Positions 34,292-44,406 of a stretch of 64,000 bases of DNA are shown piece after piece; within the stretch, counting starts at the first letter, position 1, and every line of letters begins with the position of its first letter. Both the position numbers and the translations under genes were made by a program. This DNA is from Drechmeria coniospora (taxonomy: Eukaryota > Ascomycota > Sordariomycetes > Hypocreales > Ophiocordycipitaceae). The stretch covers positions 372,001-436,000 of the forward strand of contig NC_054389.1 of assembly GCF_001625195.1 (NCBI RefSeq). The letters are read 5' to 3'. The notes beneath the pieces are model-generated. The model saw only the letters and a list, made by a program, of their open reading frames with translations. It did not search any database and was not told the DNA's origin.

Positions 34292-34967
34292 ATGTCTGGT
34301 CGAATTTCCAAATCAAGACTTCGTCTATCCAAGAAGTCCGAGTAGCGGTGGAGCTTGTTTGCGCTTATCGAAGAGACTGGTCAAGAAGTAAAGCCTTGTT
34401 TGTTTTGTGTTCAAAAGAGTCTCGTCTGCAAACTAACTGAGGGGATTTCTCGATGCGCAGAATGCGTCCGTCGGGGCAAGTCGTGTGACGGTACTGGAAT
34501 TACTGCATCCGCCGGTAGGTTTTTTATTTTTCCCGAGTCGTGCGTCCTAACTAATCTCTTGTCTAGCGAATCGTTTGATTGTAGAGAAGCATCGCATCGA
34601 GCGCGAGGAGGACGCCACCGAGGAGTCGCTTTTCCTCCTACAGCAATAGCTGAACGAGAAACAGCAGCAACTGAACTAGAAAATTTCACGGCTGAGGCGT
34701 TTGCGAAAGCAGAAGTATGCAATTATTACTCGCGGTTATGAGATGATCCGAAGAGGAATGAGATCTTTGGACGAATTGGACGAGGCGGAGCGAATAGAAG
34801 AAGACGCTCGCCAAAAAGAGTTGGAAAATGTGCAACGCAAAGAAGCGGAAGCCGTTGCGCAGGTACACAATGCGTATTCCATGGAGGTTATCGATTGGTC
34901 TAGTTTTGCTTCTGATCCTTTATTGTCGGAAATTCTTAGGGAGGTAGCTCACGGTTTCTGGTGGTGA
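34292..34967 (+). pseudogene. broken two-exon gene with a six-cysteine zinc-cluster-like motif and a coiled coil
   Basis: The frame starts MSGRISKSRLRLS. Joining 34292-34514 to 34567-34967 across a 52-bp intron gives one continuous frame that ends TGA at 34965, with three in-frame TAG codons (34343, 34647, 34677). Before the intron lies a cysteine pattern C-x2-C-x6-C-x8-C-x2-C-x6-C (from PCLFC to RGKSC), which fits the spacing of fungal Zn(II)2Cys6 clusters but lacks their usual basic residues. After it comes a charged Glu/Arg/Lys-rich, probably coiled-coil, stretch and the end IDWSSFASDPLL. I recall similar proteins as multi-copy fungal ORFs, possibly transposon-borne, but cannot check this here. 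Confidence 0.65.
34515..34566 (+). other. spliceosomal intron in the broken zinc-cluster-like gene
   Basis: It begins GTAGGT, has the branch-site-like CCTAACTAAT and ends GTCTAG. Its length of 52 bp is typical of filamentous fungi. Removing it joins the two reading-frame halves in phase, which supports it strongly. Confidence 0.8.
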
Positions 34968-35192
34968 TAATGTTGCAAATGCGCCAGGAAGAACGTCGAC
35001 TTCATGAAAAAAATTGTGTATGGTTTGTTGGGAGTTATTTCTGTGTCGTTTTGGCCAGCAATGATTTTCTTCTTCTTTTGAAATGGTATTACGGGGCTTT
35101 CTGGACGTTGCCTATCGCGCGATCCCATCGTAAGCCATCGTGGTTAGTTGATCGCGTTCGTTTGTTCAAGCAGAGGCTCCTGCTACGACTTT

Positions 35193-35483
35193 CTACTTTC
35201 TACAGTTTAGTAGCTGCCAGTTGGATTCTGTGGGAGACGAGACCCGTTTCCTGCAAGCCCAATCCTTGTTTTTCGGTTGTCGGGCGCGCTTCTCCTTGAC
35301 AGTTTGTGTTACGACTCTCTCGGCCTTAGGGTTGGGCCTTGTCGAGCCACTACATTTCAGTCCCCAAACCCATTGGCCCAGTTTCCACGAGGCAGGGGGC
35401 GCTGGATTTGCGCACACGTCTCCATGGGTTGACGGGGCTGCCAGGGCGATGCCGGAGAGGGCGATAATAGTGAGGAAACGCAT
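35193..35483 (-). CDS. small secreted Cys-containing protein, 96 aa, unknown function
   Basis: I chose the ATG at 35483-35481 because it begins a good signal peptide (MRFLTIIALSGIALAAPS) with likely cleavage after ALA. A longer frame upstream to 35576 has a charged start and no signal. The mature ~80 residues contain four cysteines, several Trp (WKLGQWVWG) and a basic Lys/Arg-rich middle. No family is recognised. It lies tail to tail with the gene at 34292 (225 bp between them) and just downstream of the gypsy 4 chromodomain. An intron or frameshift near the basic part cannot be excluded. An effector-like role is only inference from size and secretion. Confidence 0.5.
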   Translation of the reverse strand: MRFLTIIALSGIALAAPSTHGDVCANPAPPASWKLGQWVWGLKCSGSTRPNPKAERVVTQTVKEKRARQPKNKDWACRKRVSSPTESNWQLLNCRK

Positions 35484-35629
35484 AGTGCAGAAGTCTTGAA
35501 GGTTTATGAGCGTTAGGATGCGGACGAGTGAGAGTGTATTGTTCTGAAATGGGGGCCGTTGCTTTTTTATCCTCAACCAGAGTCTGATTGAGAAATTGGG
35601 TTAAATTTTTTACGAGATTGTCGTGATCC

Positions 35630-36713
35630 ATTATGGTTAAGATGAGTCTGGATGCTGGCGGAACTGTCCTAGGAGTGACCGGCAATGCGTTAGGCTCTTG
35701 AGCGGCTCCTAAGTATTTTCTTCCGGTCCGTATCCTTTCCATTTGATGAGGTATTCGTAATGCTGACCTCGTTTTCTCGTATTAGGATTTTTTCGACTTC
35801 GTATTCTTGTTTGCGTTCCGTTTCAATTCCGCACTCCGGTTTGGCGTTCCTTAGCGCTGGTTCCAATAGTAAAATATGAAAAATGGGGTGAATATGCATA
35901 GTCTTAGGTAATGAGAGCTCGTATTAGTTGGTCTTTGAATTGACTCTCTTGGCTTTAAATAGTCCAAGTTTCTTGAAATCCAGTTTGTTGCTTGGTCGCA
36001 TTGTCTTAATGTTTCGTCGGAGTAGGTAGACCATATCTCCCTCCCGAAAGATCGGTCTCTTTAATCTTTTCTTGTTATAGTGCGTAACTATTTGCTTTCT
36101 AACGAATTCGAGTTCATTTCTCAATTCTTTGTACAGTTTTCGTAACTGTTCTGCCTGCAGTATTGGCCTGCGAGCCTTGCCGACTGACTTGGAATGATTC
36201 TGGATTGTATCCATAGTTGGCGTAGACTGGAGATGCCTTGATAGATTCGGTAATTGGGCTGTTGTATGCCAGCTGCGCTATAGGTATCCATTTTACCCAA
36301 TCGCTTTGGTCATAATTAATATATGACTGAAGGTATTGCTCAAGCGTTTAATTCAATCGTTCCTGTGTGTTATATGTATATAGTGGCCAATAGTAGACTA
36401 TGGTTACGTAATCGTGTGGGGCACGATTACGCAGAGGACAAAAGTGGCCGCTCAGGGACAGCCTCTTTTCCCTCCTTTCGTACCAAATTGAATCCATTGA
36501 AAGAGATCTCTTGTTACCAGTTTCCCCCAGAACCGAACCAATAGTTCCGTTTGTCCATCCGGTTGAGGGTAATACACTGTAGAGTTTGTACTTTGTTCCA
36601 AGCTGTATTAGAAGCGCTTGCCAGAGGTTTGCAGTAAATGTGCTTCCTCTGTCAAATACAATCTCGTTCTGAAGTCCGTAATTGCTGATAATTATCGGTA
36701 GGAGTATATACAC
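35630..36713 (-). pseudogene. gypsy 4: integrase end and chromodomain of a chromovirus
   Basis: Minus-strand reading: the integrase core around the second Asp (FDRGSTFTANLWQALL) at ~36600-36680; then the integrase C-terminal block LRRNIKTMRPSNKL near 35980-36030; then YEVEKIL near 35800 followed, after a one-base frame change, by the chromodomain core HYEYLIKWKGYGPEENT near 35705-35760 with its next Trp changed to a stop. It is less RIP-damaged than gypsy 1-3. No LTR or RT is attached. Confidence 0.85.
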
Positions 36714-36730
36714 AAGATCTTATAGTTATA

Positions 36731-37195
36731 GCAACTACAGCTACAGCAGCTACAGCAGCTACAACAGCTACAGTAGCTACAGTAGTTACAGTAGCCCCAG
36801 TCCTACAGTTTGATAACCCACTGGCTATCTATCAGAGATATATTACGGATAGAGATACTTGGTACCAAATGCAAGAGCACATAAGTAATAGGACAAACCA
36901 TAAATACCGAAAGGCTAATAACCTACTATTACGGTATACTAAAGCTACGTATAATTGGTGCCTTGATTGGAAGCAAATAGGAAAGTAGTGTAAAATGCAA
37001 ACTGGTACTAGAGATTGGACTAGGGAAGAAATGATGGCATATATTGATTGGGATAAGGCTGAAAACGACTACCTTGATAATAAGTTGGCTGATGTAATTT
37101 TTGTACAGCCTCTTCCAATAGGACGAGGTATTGATAATACCTGGAGAGACATTGAGGAAGACATTGAGGAACAACAAGAATTATGCTTGAGATAA
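36731..37195 (+). pseudogene. fragment of an Ala/Thr-rich repeated gene, one stop
   Basis: One frame from 36731 to TAA at 37193 reads an Ala/Thr/Val low-complexity start, then IYQRYITDRDTWYQM, a stop at 36986-36988, then DWTREEMMAYIDWDKAEND and a Glu-rich end. The first part matches 39134-39507 (IYQRYVASREAWYKT), so the gene is present twice. The WTREEMMAYIDW block recalls SANT/Myb-like DNA-binding helices, but I cannot assign it. The start is not visible. Confidence 0.55.
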
Positions 37196-37751
37196 TTACT
37201 TTGATGCAACAGAGGAAAAAGGGGGTCCGCCCTGACTAGGGCTACAACGAATCAAGGATCGTGAGATGGGTCAGAATCAATCTATTGGTGTTCTTGATGA
37301 TGTTGTTGCCAACCACAAGGTGTCCTCTGGGCCTGCTTAAATTGGCGCAGATGTAGACACCGCTACGTAACTAACTACCCGGACTTTAACCCCGTTACAG
37401 GCCTGTTGACGCGTCGGCGCGACATACTTTTTGTACTGCATAGGCACTAAAACTTTAGCGGGGCGTTGTGGGGCGCTAGGCGAAAAATCGTGTGAATAGA
37501 GGAAACGGTTCGTATAATTAGGAGTATTACTCTTACGGAGTACAATTTTATAATATAAGCCGTATGTATATATTGACTAGGGGAAGTCAATGCGGAGGGA
37601 AAGTGGCCTGGAATAGGATTACGTAATCGAACCCGTACGGAGGGATCCAATAGGCGCACGGGCACCCGTGCACCTAAGATTACAATAACATTATGTAAGC
37701 CTATTTACTACTTGACGCATCGCGTATACAATAATGAAATGCATTACAATA
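37196..37751. other. low-copy DNA, no supported gene
   Basis: This contains TACGGAGTA at ~37533 and related GTACGGAGGGA at ~37638. No domain is visible in the short open stretches on either strand. Confidence 0.4.
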
Positions 37752-37862
37752 AATAACCTTACAACCCACAACACCAAAGTATACATACAATAACTTTACA
37801 ACTTACAACACCAAAGTATATATACAATAACCTTTCAACCTACTATACTAAAGTATATATAC
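37752..37862. repeat. three 37-bp tandem repeats
   Basis: Three exact-length units beginning AATAACCTTACAACCC and ending CCAAAGTATATATAC, differing by a few C/T and A/T changes. Confidence 0.9.
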
Positions 37863-37926
37863 AATGCAGTCAACTATAGTACCTAATCGATTTCCAGACG
37901 ACTGTCTCCCTCCTAAAGGTAGCTAT

Positions 37927-38359
37927 TCTTGCAATTTATATACGCAAGAGGAAGGGGTAGTGGAAGTATATCGCACGGACCAGGGAATCAATCACACTGT
38001 TGGTAACAGCGATAAGAGGTGCCAGTTGGTAACTGGGCGAGAGTACACAATTGGTAGCCCCAAATTATACAAACGAATGCGATTATTTCTTCTAGCTACA
38101 GGACAGGAAAAGAGCGGCTATTTATGTTTACAGAACAATACCCAATGGGTCTGGACAGATCGCCGTTTCTATTGCTCAACGGCTTGATCGGAGATACCAT
38201 CGTACTATGGCTTAATGGCTGAATCCATTATACAGTTGGATGGCTGTTTCAGTCATACAATAGTTGGCTGCTTCTGTCATAAGGTTAGATAGCCTGTTTC
38301 AGTCATACCATAGTTGACTGCTTCCGTCATAAGGTTAGATGGCTCGTTTCAGTCATAAG
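37927..38359 (-). repeat. LTR-A fragment, truncated
   Basis: It begins TCTTGCAATTTAT and includes the family palindromes, here with CTGTTGGTAACAG and CCAGTTGGTAACTGG, i.e. G where other copies have A in the loop. It also has ~40-bp tandem units containing GTTTCAGTCATA. It stops where another LTR-A begins. Confidence 0.85.
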
Positions 38360-39133
38360 TCTGCAATTTGTATGCGCAAGAGGAGGGGGTAGTGGAAGTG
38401 TATCGCACGGACCAGGGAATCAATCACGCTGTTAGTAACAGCAAAATGGGTGCCAGTTAGTAACTGGGTAAGAGTGCAAACTTGGGGTACCAAATTATAC
38501 AAACGAATGCGATTATTCTATCAAGTACAGTACAGGAGAAATAGGACTATTTATGCCTTGGAGGTAGTACCTCGACAACCTTGTGTACCTGAGTCGAGAC
38601 CATAACTGCCATACTAATGTGCGCATATACAATCTTCGACAACCTAGTGTGCCTAAGTCGAGACCATAGTTGCTGTACTAATGTGCGCACATATGGTCCT
38701 ATTAAGTCAGGTGGTCAGTCCATTATACCGCGCAGTAGGTCACCTGCTTGGTCGTATTCGCATGGTGAGTCACCGGCTTGATTGCCCCTGTACTATAGTT
38801 CAAATTGCCAAGAGTAGTACTCTTGGCTGGCAACGACTGGTAGCCGTTGAGAGAATGTCAATTGGTGTTCCGATCAATTGACTCCTGTAGTCAACGGACT
38901 ACTACATATGTGGGTCATGTTGTAGTAGTAGGTTGGCTGGCAGTAGTACTGTCGGCAGTCGCTCCGAGTCGTGGTTCGGAGAAGTAGTATGTTGTATACT
39001 ATCAGTCAACTCACTATGCTTACTAATACTCGCAGTATAGTATAGCATCTTTACTAGTAGTAGTACTACTAGTAACAATAGGATAGTATCCTATTTGGGT
39101 AGTCGTACTAGTATAAATACCGGTATTTTAACA
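38360..39133 (-). repeat. LTR-A (774 bp, long subtype) inserted in another LTR-A
   Basis: It runs from tctgcaatttg to ccggtattttaaca. Related to 22619-23326. Its right flank is not the expected rest of the host LTR-A but the gene fragment at 39134, and its flanks (ataag, ataga) do not match, so the right side was exchanged. Confidence 0.85.
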
Positions 39134-39507
39134 ATAGAGGCACCGGTACCGGCAGCAATAGCGGTACCGGCACCGGCAGTAACAGCGGTACCGGCACCAG
39201 CAGCAACAGCAGTACCGGCAGCAATAGCGGCACCGGCACCGGCGCAGCAACAGCAGCAGCGGTACCGGCAGCAACAGCGGCACCGGCAGCAACAGCGGCA
39301 CCGGCACCGGCAGCAACAGCGGCACCAGCACTAGCAACTACAGCTAGTACTAGTACTATACGGTATAATAGCCCAGAGGCTATCTATCAAAGATATGTTG
39401 CATCAAGAGAAGCTTGGTATAAGACGCATCCAAATAGTCGTCTAATAACTAACCAAAAGTATCGTAAGGCAATGGGGCTACTATTACGACATAATAAAGC
39501 TGCATAT
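39134..39507 (+). pseudogene. second fragment of the Ala/Thr-rich repeated gene
   Basis: A field of ~18-bp CGGCA/CAACAG repeats codes Ala/Pro/Thr after one frame change. The frame then gives YNSPEAIYQRYVASREAWYKT and KYRKAMGLLLRHNKAAY, matching the fragment at 36731. It is cut by the LTR-A at 39508 exactly where the other copy continues with YNWCLDW. Confidence 0.55.
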
Positions 39508-40233
39508 TGTTAAAATACTAGTATTTATACTAGTGAGACTACCTAAATAGGATACTATCCTATTAGTACTAGTACTACTAGTACGGATGCTATACTATAC
39601 TGTAAGTATTAGTAAGCATATTGAGTTGACCAATAGTCTACAACATACTACTTCTCCGAACCACGACTCGGAGCGACACACGGCAGTACCACTACCGACC
39701 AACTCACTACTGCAGTGTGACCCACACATGTAGTAGCCAGTCGACCACTGGAGCCAATTGATCGGAACGACAATTGTGCTCTCCCAATCGCTACTAGCGC
39801 TTGCCAGCCTACAATACTACTATGGGCCGGACCACCCAATCATTATGTGATGGAATCAGCCAACCTAATGACTGATACAAGCCATCTAACCTTATGACGG
39901 AAGCAGTCAACTAAAGTATGACTGAAACAGCCATCTAACTGTATAAGGGTTTCAGCCATTAAGCCATAGTACGATGGAGCCCTTGATCCACGACGGAATC
40001 TCCGATTAAGCCATTATTGGGGATTATTCTGTAAACATAAATAGCCGCTCTTTTCATATACTGTAGCTAGAAGAAATAATCGCATTCGTTTGTATAATTC
40101 GGTACTACCAATTATACACTCTTGCCCAGTTACTAACCGGCACCCCTTATTGCTGTTACTAATAGTGTAATTGATTCCCTAGTCCGTACGATACACTTCC
40201 ACTACCCCCTCCTCTTGCGCACAAATTGCAAGA
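39508..40233 (+). repeat. LTR-A (726 bp)
   Basis: It starts TGTTAAAATACTAG and ends ATTGCAAGA. Same subtype as the inverted pair 28378/40589 but with more differences. Flanks catat and tatac do not match. Confidence 0.88.
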
Positions 40234-40388
40234 TATACTACTATTCTAGTTCATATATACTTGCACGAGACGCGCAACAGTAGTAAATTGGCTAGCAGTA
40301 GTACTTTTAAGATAAAAAGAGGGAATACTTCTTGAAATAAAGTGGTAAAATAGGAAGGGTACACAGTAGAAGTACAATTGCACGGACT
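40234..40388 (-). repeat. two LTR-B scraps
   Basis: The first scrap (~40260-40305) matches the LTR-B segment with CAGTAGTAAATTGGCT. The second (~40308-40388) matches the inverted LTR-B end (TTTTAAGATAAAAAGAGG to GCACGGACT). LTR-E then follows. Confidence 0.65.
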
Positions 40389-40588
40389 TGTTATGGAGTC
40401 ACTAGTACTACTAGTATCTAAGGGTCGGAAATAGTTGTTAAGAAATCTGCGGAACTCTAACTCGAAGTACTAGACATTGGAGTACTTATACTCCAATGCC
40501 TGCTTAGTCATAGGGTACGAGTTACATACGATAGCACGTGACTCTATCCTAGGACATAGCTCTATTAGGCAAAGCCTAATATTATAAC
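40389..40588. repeat. LTR-E copy, cut by LTR-A
   Basis: It reads TGTTATGGAGTCAC to TAATATTATAAC and stops at the LTR-A at 40589. With the inversion undone, the missing terminal A is supplied from 28372, giving ...ATAACA. It holds the hairpin CATTGGAGTACTTATACTCCAATG in two arms near 40470-40497. Confidence 0.65.
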
Positions 40589-41325
40589 TCTTTGCAATTG
40601 ATGCGCAAGAGGAGGGGATAGTGGAAGTGTATCGCACGGACTAGTAAATCAATTATACTGTTAGTAACAGCAATAAGGGAAGTGCCAGTTAGTAACTGGG
40701 CAAGAGTGCACAATTGGTAGTACCGAATTATACAAACGAATGCGATTATTTCTTCTAGCTACAGTACAGGAAAAGAGCGGCTATTTATATCTACAGAACA
40801 ATCCCCAATAACGGCTTTATCGGAGATTCCATCGTGGATCAAAGGCGCCATCGTACTATGGCTTAAATGGCTGAAACCATTATACAGTTGGATAACTGTT
40901 TCAGTCACTCGTTAGTTGACTGCTTCCGTCATAAGGTTGGATGGATTGTTTCAGTCATTAGCTTGGCTGATTCCATCACATAATGAATGGGTGGTCCGGC
41001 CCAAGTTAGTATTGTGGGCTGGCAAGCGCTAGTAGCGATTGGGAGAGCAGCAATTGTCGTGCCGATCAATTGGCTCCAGTGGTCGACTGGCTACCACATG
41101 TGTGGGTCACATTGCAGTAGTGAGTTGGTCGGTAGTAGTACTGCCGTGTGTCGCTCCGAGTTATGGTTCGGAGAAGTAGTATGTTGTATACTATTAGTCA
41201 ACTCAATATGCTTACTAATACTCGCAGTATAGTATAGCATCCGTACTAGTAGTACTAGTACTAATACTAATAGGATAGTATCCTATTTAGGTAGTCTTAC
41301 TAGTATAAATACCAGTATTTTAACA
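40589..41325 (-). repeat. LTR-A (737 bp), right member of the inverted pair
   Basis: It runs from tctttgcaattg to accagtattttaaca. Flanks ataac (40584-40588) and catac (41326-41330) do not match each other but are the complements of the flanks of 28378-29114. Only a handful of differences from that LTR are visible. Confidence 0.93.
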
Positions 41326-41470
41326 CATACCACGTGATGTATGGCAACTACCCTATGTATATAGCCTCTTCCTTCCCTGTACTTATTGTGCTCTTTCTTT
41401 TCTTCCTCCTTAGTTCGAAACTTCTATAGTCTTTACATATACTGCCTTCCTGCTAGTCTGTATTGTAATA
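41326..41470 (+). repeat. LTR-C fragment, partner of 29115-29174
   Basis: This carries LTR-C from CACGTGATGTATGG to the end TTGTAATA, followed by catac (41471-41475). Together with the complement of 29115-29174 it gives an LTR-C of about 200 bp flanked by catac on both sides. Confidence 0.88.
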
Positions 41471-41479
41471 CATACTATT

Positions 41480-41642
41480 TGTAACGATATTGTATATTGT
41501 ACTCCTCTTCTGGCCTACCCTACACTCTCTATTACGTAATGCGCGGACTACCTATATATATAGCCCTTTCCTTTCTGTACTTCCTGTTTTCCTTCTCTTT
41601 TCTTCCTCCTTAGTTCGAAAATTCTATAGTCTTTGTACATAC
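41480..41642 (+). repeat. LTR-C copy cut by copia copy 2
   Basis: It starts TGTAACGATATTG and breaks off after CTTTGTACATAC, where copia copy 2 begins. Its last ~30 bp are not found on the other side of the copia element. Confidence 0.88.
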
Positions 41643-42224
41643 TGTTAAAATACTAGGATTTATACTAGTAAGACTACCCAAATAGGATACTATCCTATTA
41701 TTGCTACTACCAGTAGCAACTATCAGAAGTACTACTGCTGGCAGATATACTATACTATACTGAGAGTATAAGTAAGTATACAGAGCTGACTAATAGTATA
41801 CAACATACTATTTCTCTAAACTATTGTCAAAGGTACTTACCTAATTAGGTATAGTACAGAATGCTCTAGAACATTCTAGAATATTCTAGAATATTCCATA
41901 CCCCACTTATGGAATGTACTGGAACTCCTTGGAATAAGCCGGAATGTTGCTTACCCTACTTATAGAATAAGCTGGAACCTTATGGAATAAGCTGGAATAG
42001 TCTTTACTATATTTCTACACCTATATAAGGCAGTAGCCATTCCCTTAGAATAGTTTCTCTTTTGAAATAATCGCATTCGTTTGTATAATTCGGTACTACC
42101 AATTGTGCACTCTTGCCCAGTTACTAACTGGCACCCCTTATGCTGTTACTAACAGCTTGATTGATTCCCTGGTCCGTGCGATATACTTCCACTACCCCTC
42201 CTCTTGCGCACGCAAATTGCAAGA
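41643..42224 (+). repeat. LTR-A, 5' LTR of copia copy 2
   Basis: This 582-bp LTR starts TGTTAAAATACTAGG and ends AATTGCAAGA. It contains GGATACTATCC, repeated ATTCTAGAA blocks near 41878-41902, a TATA region CCTATATAAGG near 42022, and the palindromes CCAGTTACTAACTGG (42117-42131) and GCTGTTACTAACAGC (42142-42156). Confidence 0.95.
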
Positions 42225-42242
42225 GGTTATAAGCCCGGAAGG
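42225..42242 (+). promoter_or_regulatory. candidate primer-binding site, half-tRNA type
   Basis: The bases next to the LTR read GGTTATAAGCCCGG. This resembles the complement of a tRNA anticodon arm (initiator Met would give GGTTATGAGCCC, one mismatch; an Ile tRNA with anticodon UAU would fit TTATAAG). Priming by a tRNA half cut in the anticodon loop is known for Drosophila copia. The same sequence follows the LTR in copy 1. Confidence 0.5.
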
Positions 42243-42798
42243 ACTACAATCAATCCCCCTGGATCGATCTCTGCAGCTTACTAAGCTGCCTACCAGTACT
42301 ACTGGTAATCTTGGATCGACCTTTGTGACTTACTAAGTTACATACCAGTACTACTGGTAACCTTCGAATCGACCTCTGCAACTTACTAAGTTACATACCA
42401 GTACTACTGGTAACTTGTAGTCGAATTCTATAACTCACTGAGTTATCTACCAGTACTACTGGTAATCCCTGGTCACCAAACGGCTCCCCCAACTACTAGT
42501 ACTACTAGTACGTTATCTACCAGTACTACTGGTAATCCCTGGTCACCAAACAACGGCTCCCCCAACTACTAGTACTACTAGTACGTTATCTACCAGTACT
42601 ACTGGTAATCCCTGGTCACCAAACAACGGCTCCCCCAACTACTAGTACTACTAGTACGTTGCTTACCAGTACTACTGGTAACTGTTGGTCATCTAACTAC
42701 AGCTTCAACTCCTACTAGTACTACTAGTAGAAGACCTATTGCTAGTACTACTAGCTAGGTAGGTAAGGCAAAATCGGAATCTAGTTACTAACTAGAAA
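42243..42798 (+). repeat. copia leader built of tandem palindromes
   Basis: Seven copies of a palindrome of the type TACCAGTACTACTGGTA start at 42291, 42343, 42396, 42448, 42518, 42591 and 42664, 52-73 bp apart. Between them lie a second series (CAGCTTACTAAGCTG, ACTTACTAAGT, AACTCACTGAGTT) and a third (ACTAGTACTACTAGT). The repeated units include GGTCACCAAACAACGGCTCC. Most palindromes have the core TACTA. The leader is untranslated and would fold into a string of hairpins in the element RNA. Confidence 0.9.
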
Positions 42799-44406
42799 AT
42801 GGATCCCACCAATCAAGGTCAGGGAACTAACCTGTCGGAAATCGAAAAACGTCTACTGGTACAGCAAACGCAAATCGATAAACTTTTACGACAACATACT
42901 CAATCTATGCAACAACTCAATACTGTTGTTCCACAGATACAAGATCGACTAAATACAATCGAGTTAACTCTTAGTAATCTCAGTAATAGTACTACTATTA
43001 CAAAGACAGAGGATTCTAACTCCAGCTACGAGTTAAACAAAAAAGTCTATCAATTCCCGGAATACGCAAAACTCAAAGGCACTAAGAATTACGAGCTATG
43101 GGAGCAATCCCTATCAATTCAACTTCAAGCCCTGGACCTAGAAAGTTTTCTGGATAAACCTTCAATTGCATCCAACTTCTCAAGCAGAAATCAGGCCCGT
43201 TTACTTATACTATTACGGGACAGCTGTACGGAAGAAACCTTAGCATCTATTGCATGGATTAAAAACCCAACTGAGGTTTTCTTGTTATTGAAAAAACAAT
43301 ACTCCGAAGGTCACGAAGCCAAACGCTCTAACCTATACGACGCTTACCACACCCTTACATTTAAGGGGTACAAAGGAACACTCGAGGCATTTAATGCTGA
43401 ATTTAACAGTCGACTTACTAGGCTACAACTAGCCGGAGTAACAATCGATCCACTGGATCAAGCCAACCGATACCTTGCAACAGTTAAGCCTGTTTTTCCA
43501 CAATGGGTTACTATGCAACGCAATACTATTCAGTCTTCCCGAGCCTTAGGACTTGAAACAGATACCCTAGGTCTACAATACCTTATGGTTAACCTTCTGG
43601 AAGAAAATCGAAACTCCAGTACTACTGGATCGAATACATTCAGCCACAAGGTATCCCAAGTACCTAAGAAAAAGAAGAAAGGGAAATTTAATAAAAAGAA
43701 ATCTGACCAGTCGAGCCAAACTGATAAAAAGAACCAATCGACCAACCAACCAAAGGATACTACTAGTTTCCTAGTTGGTAACTACAGTCTAGCCGCTGGC
43801 TGTATGGATTTATCTTATTCCTACCAGGAATCAGATACCGATTCTAACTGTACAGAAGAATTGGAAATATTACCTAACTTAGGTAATATCGGTACACTAT
43901 ACAACGTTACTAACGCTGATATATACCACATGGGCCTACTCTACGATACTGGCTCAACCTGCCATTTGGTAAATAATCGGTCTAAGTTTACAACCTTCCG
44001 ACCAATTACAAAATCCCAGGCACAACCAATTACAACTGGAGGTGGTCCTATCTACCCTAGTGGAATTGGAAATGCAGAATTTACGGTATTAATTAATACC
44101 GATCCACCAACCTATAGTACTCTTGTACTACAAGATGCACTATATATTCCGAAAATGGAAGTCAATATTATCAGTGGAATCCGCCACTACGGATCAGGGG
44201 GAACACTTATTAAGGAATCCCTATACAACTCGAACCGATAAGTATGTAGCCTACTCGACTTCCAGAGGCACGGCTTCTTCTTACAACAAGAAGGCCAAGA
44301 TACGCCCTATCTAAGCAAATCAGACTCAGCCCACTTTAGCTACTACAGTAGCTACGGAATAACAGTGGAAATTCCTTTGCAACCACCTTCCTGGGCCAAC
44401 GAGGCA

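Noticed and set aside
34961..35299. 112-codon plus-strand frame after the zinc-cluster-like gene
   Set aside because: No start context or domain, and it overlaps the better supported secreted frame on the other strand.
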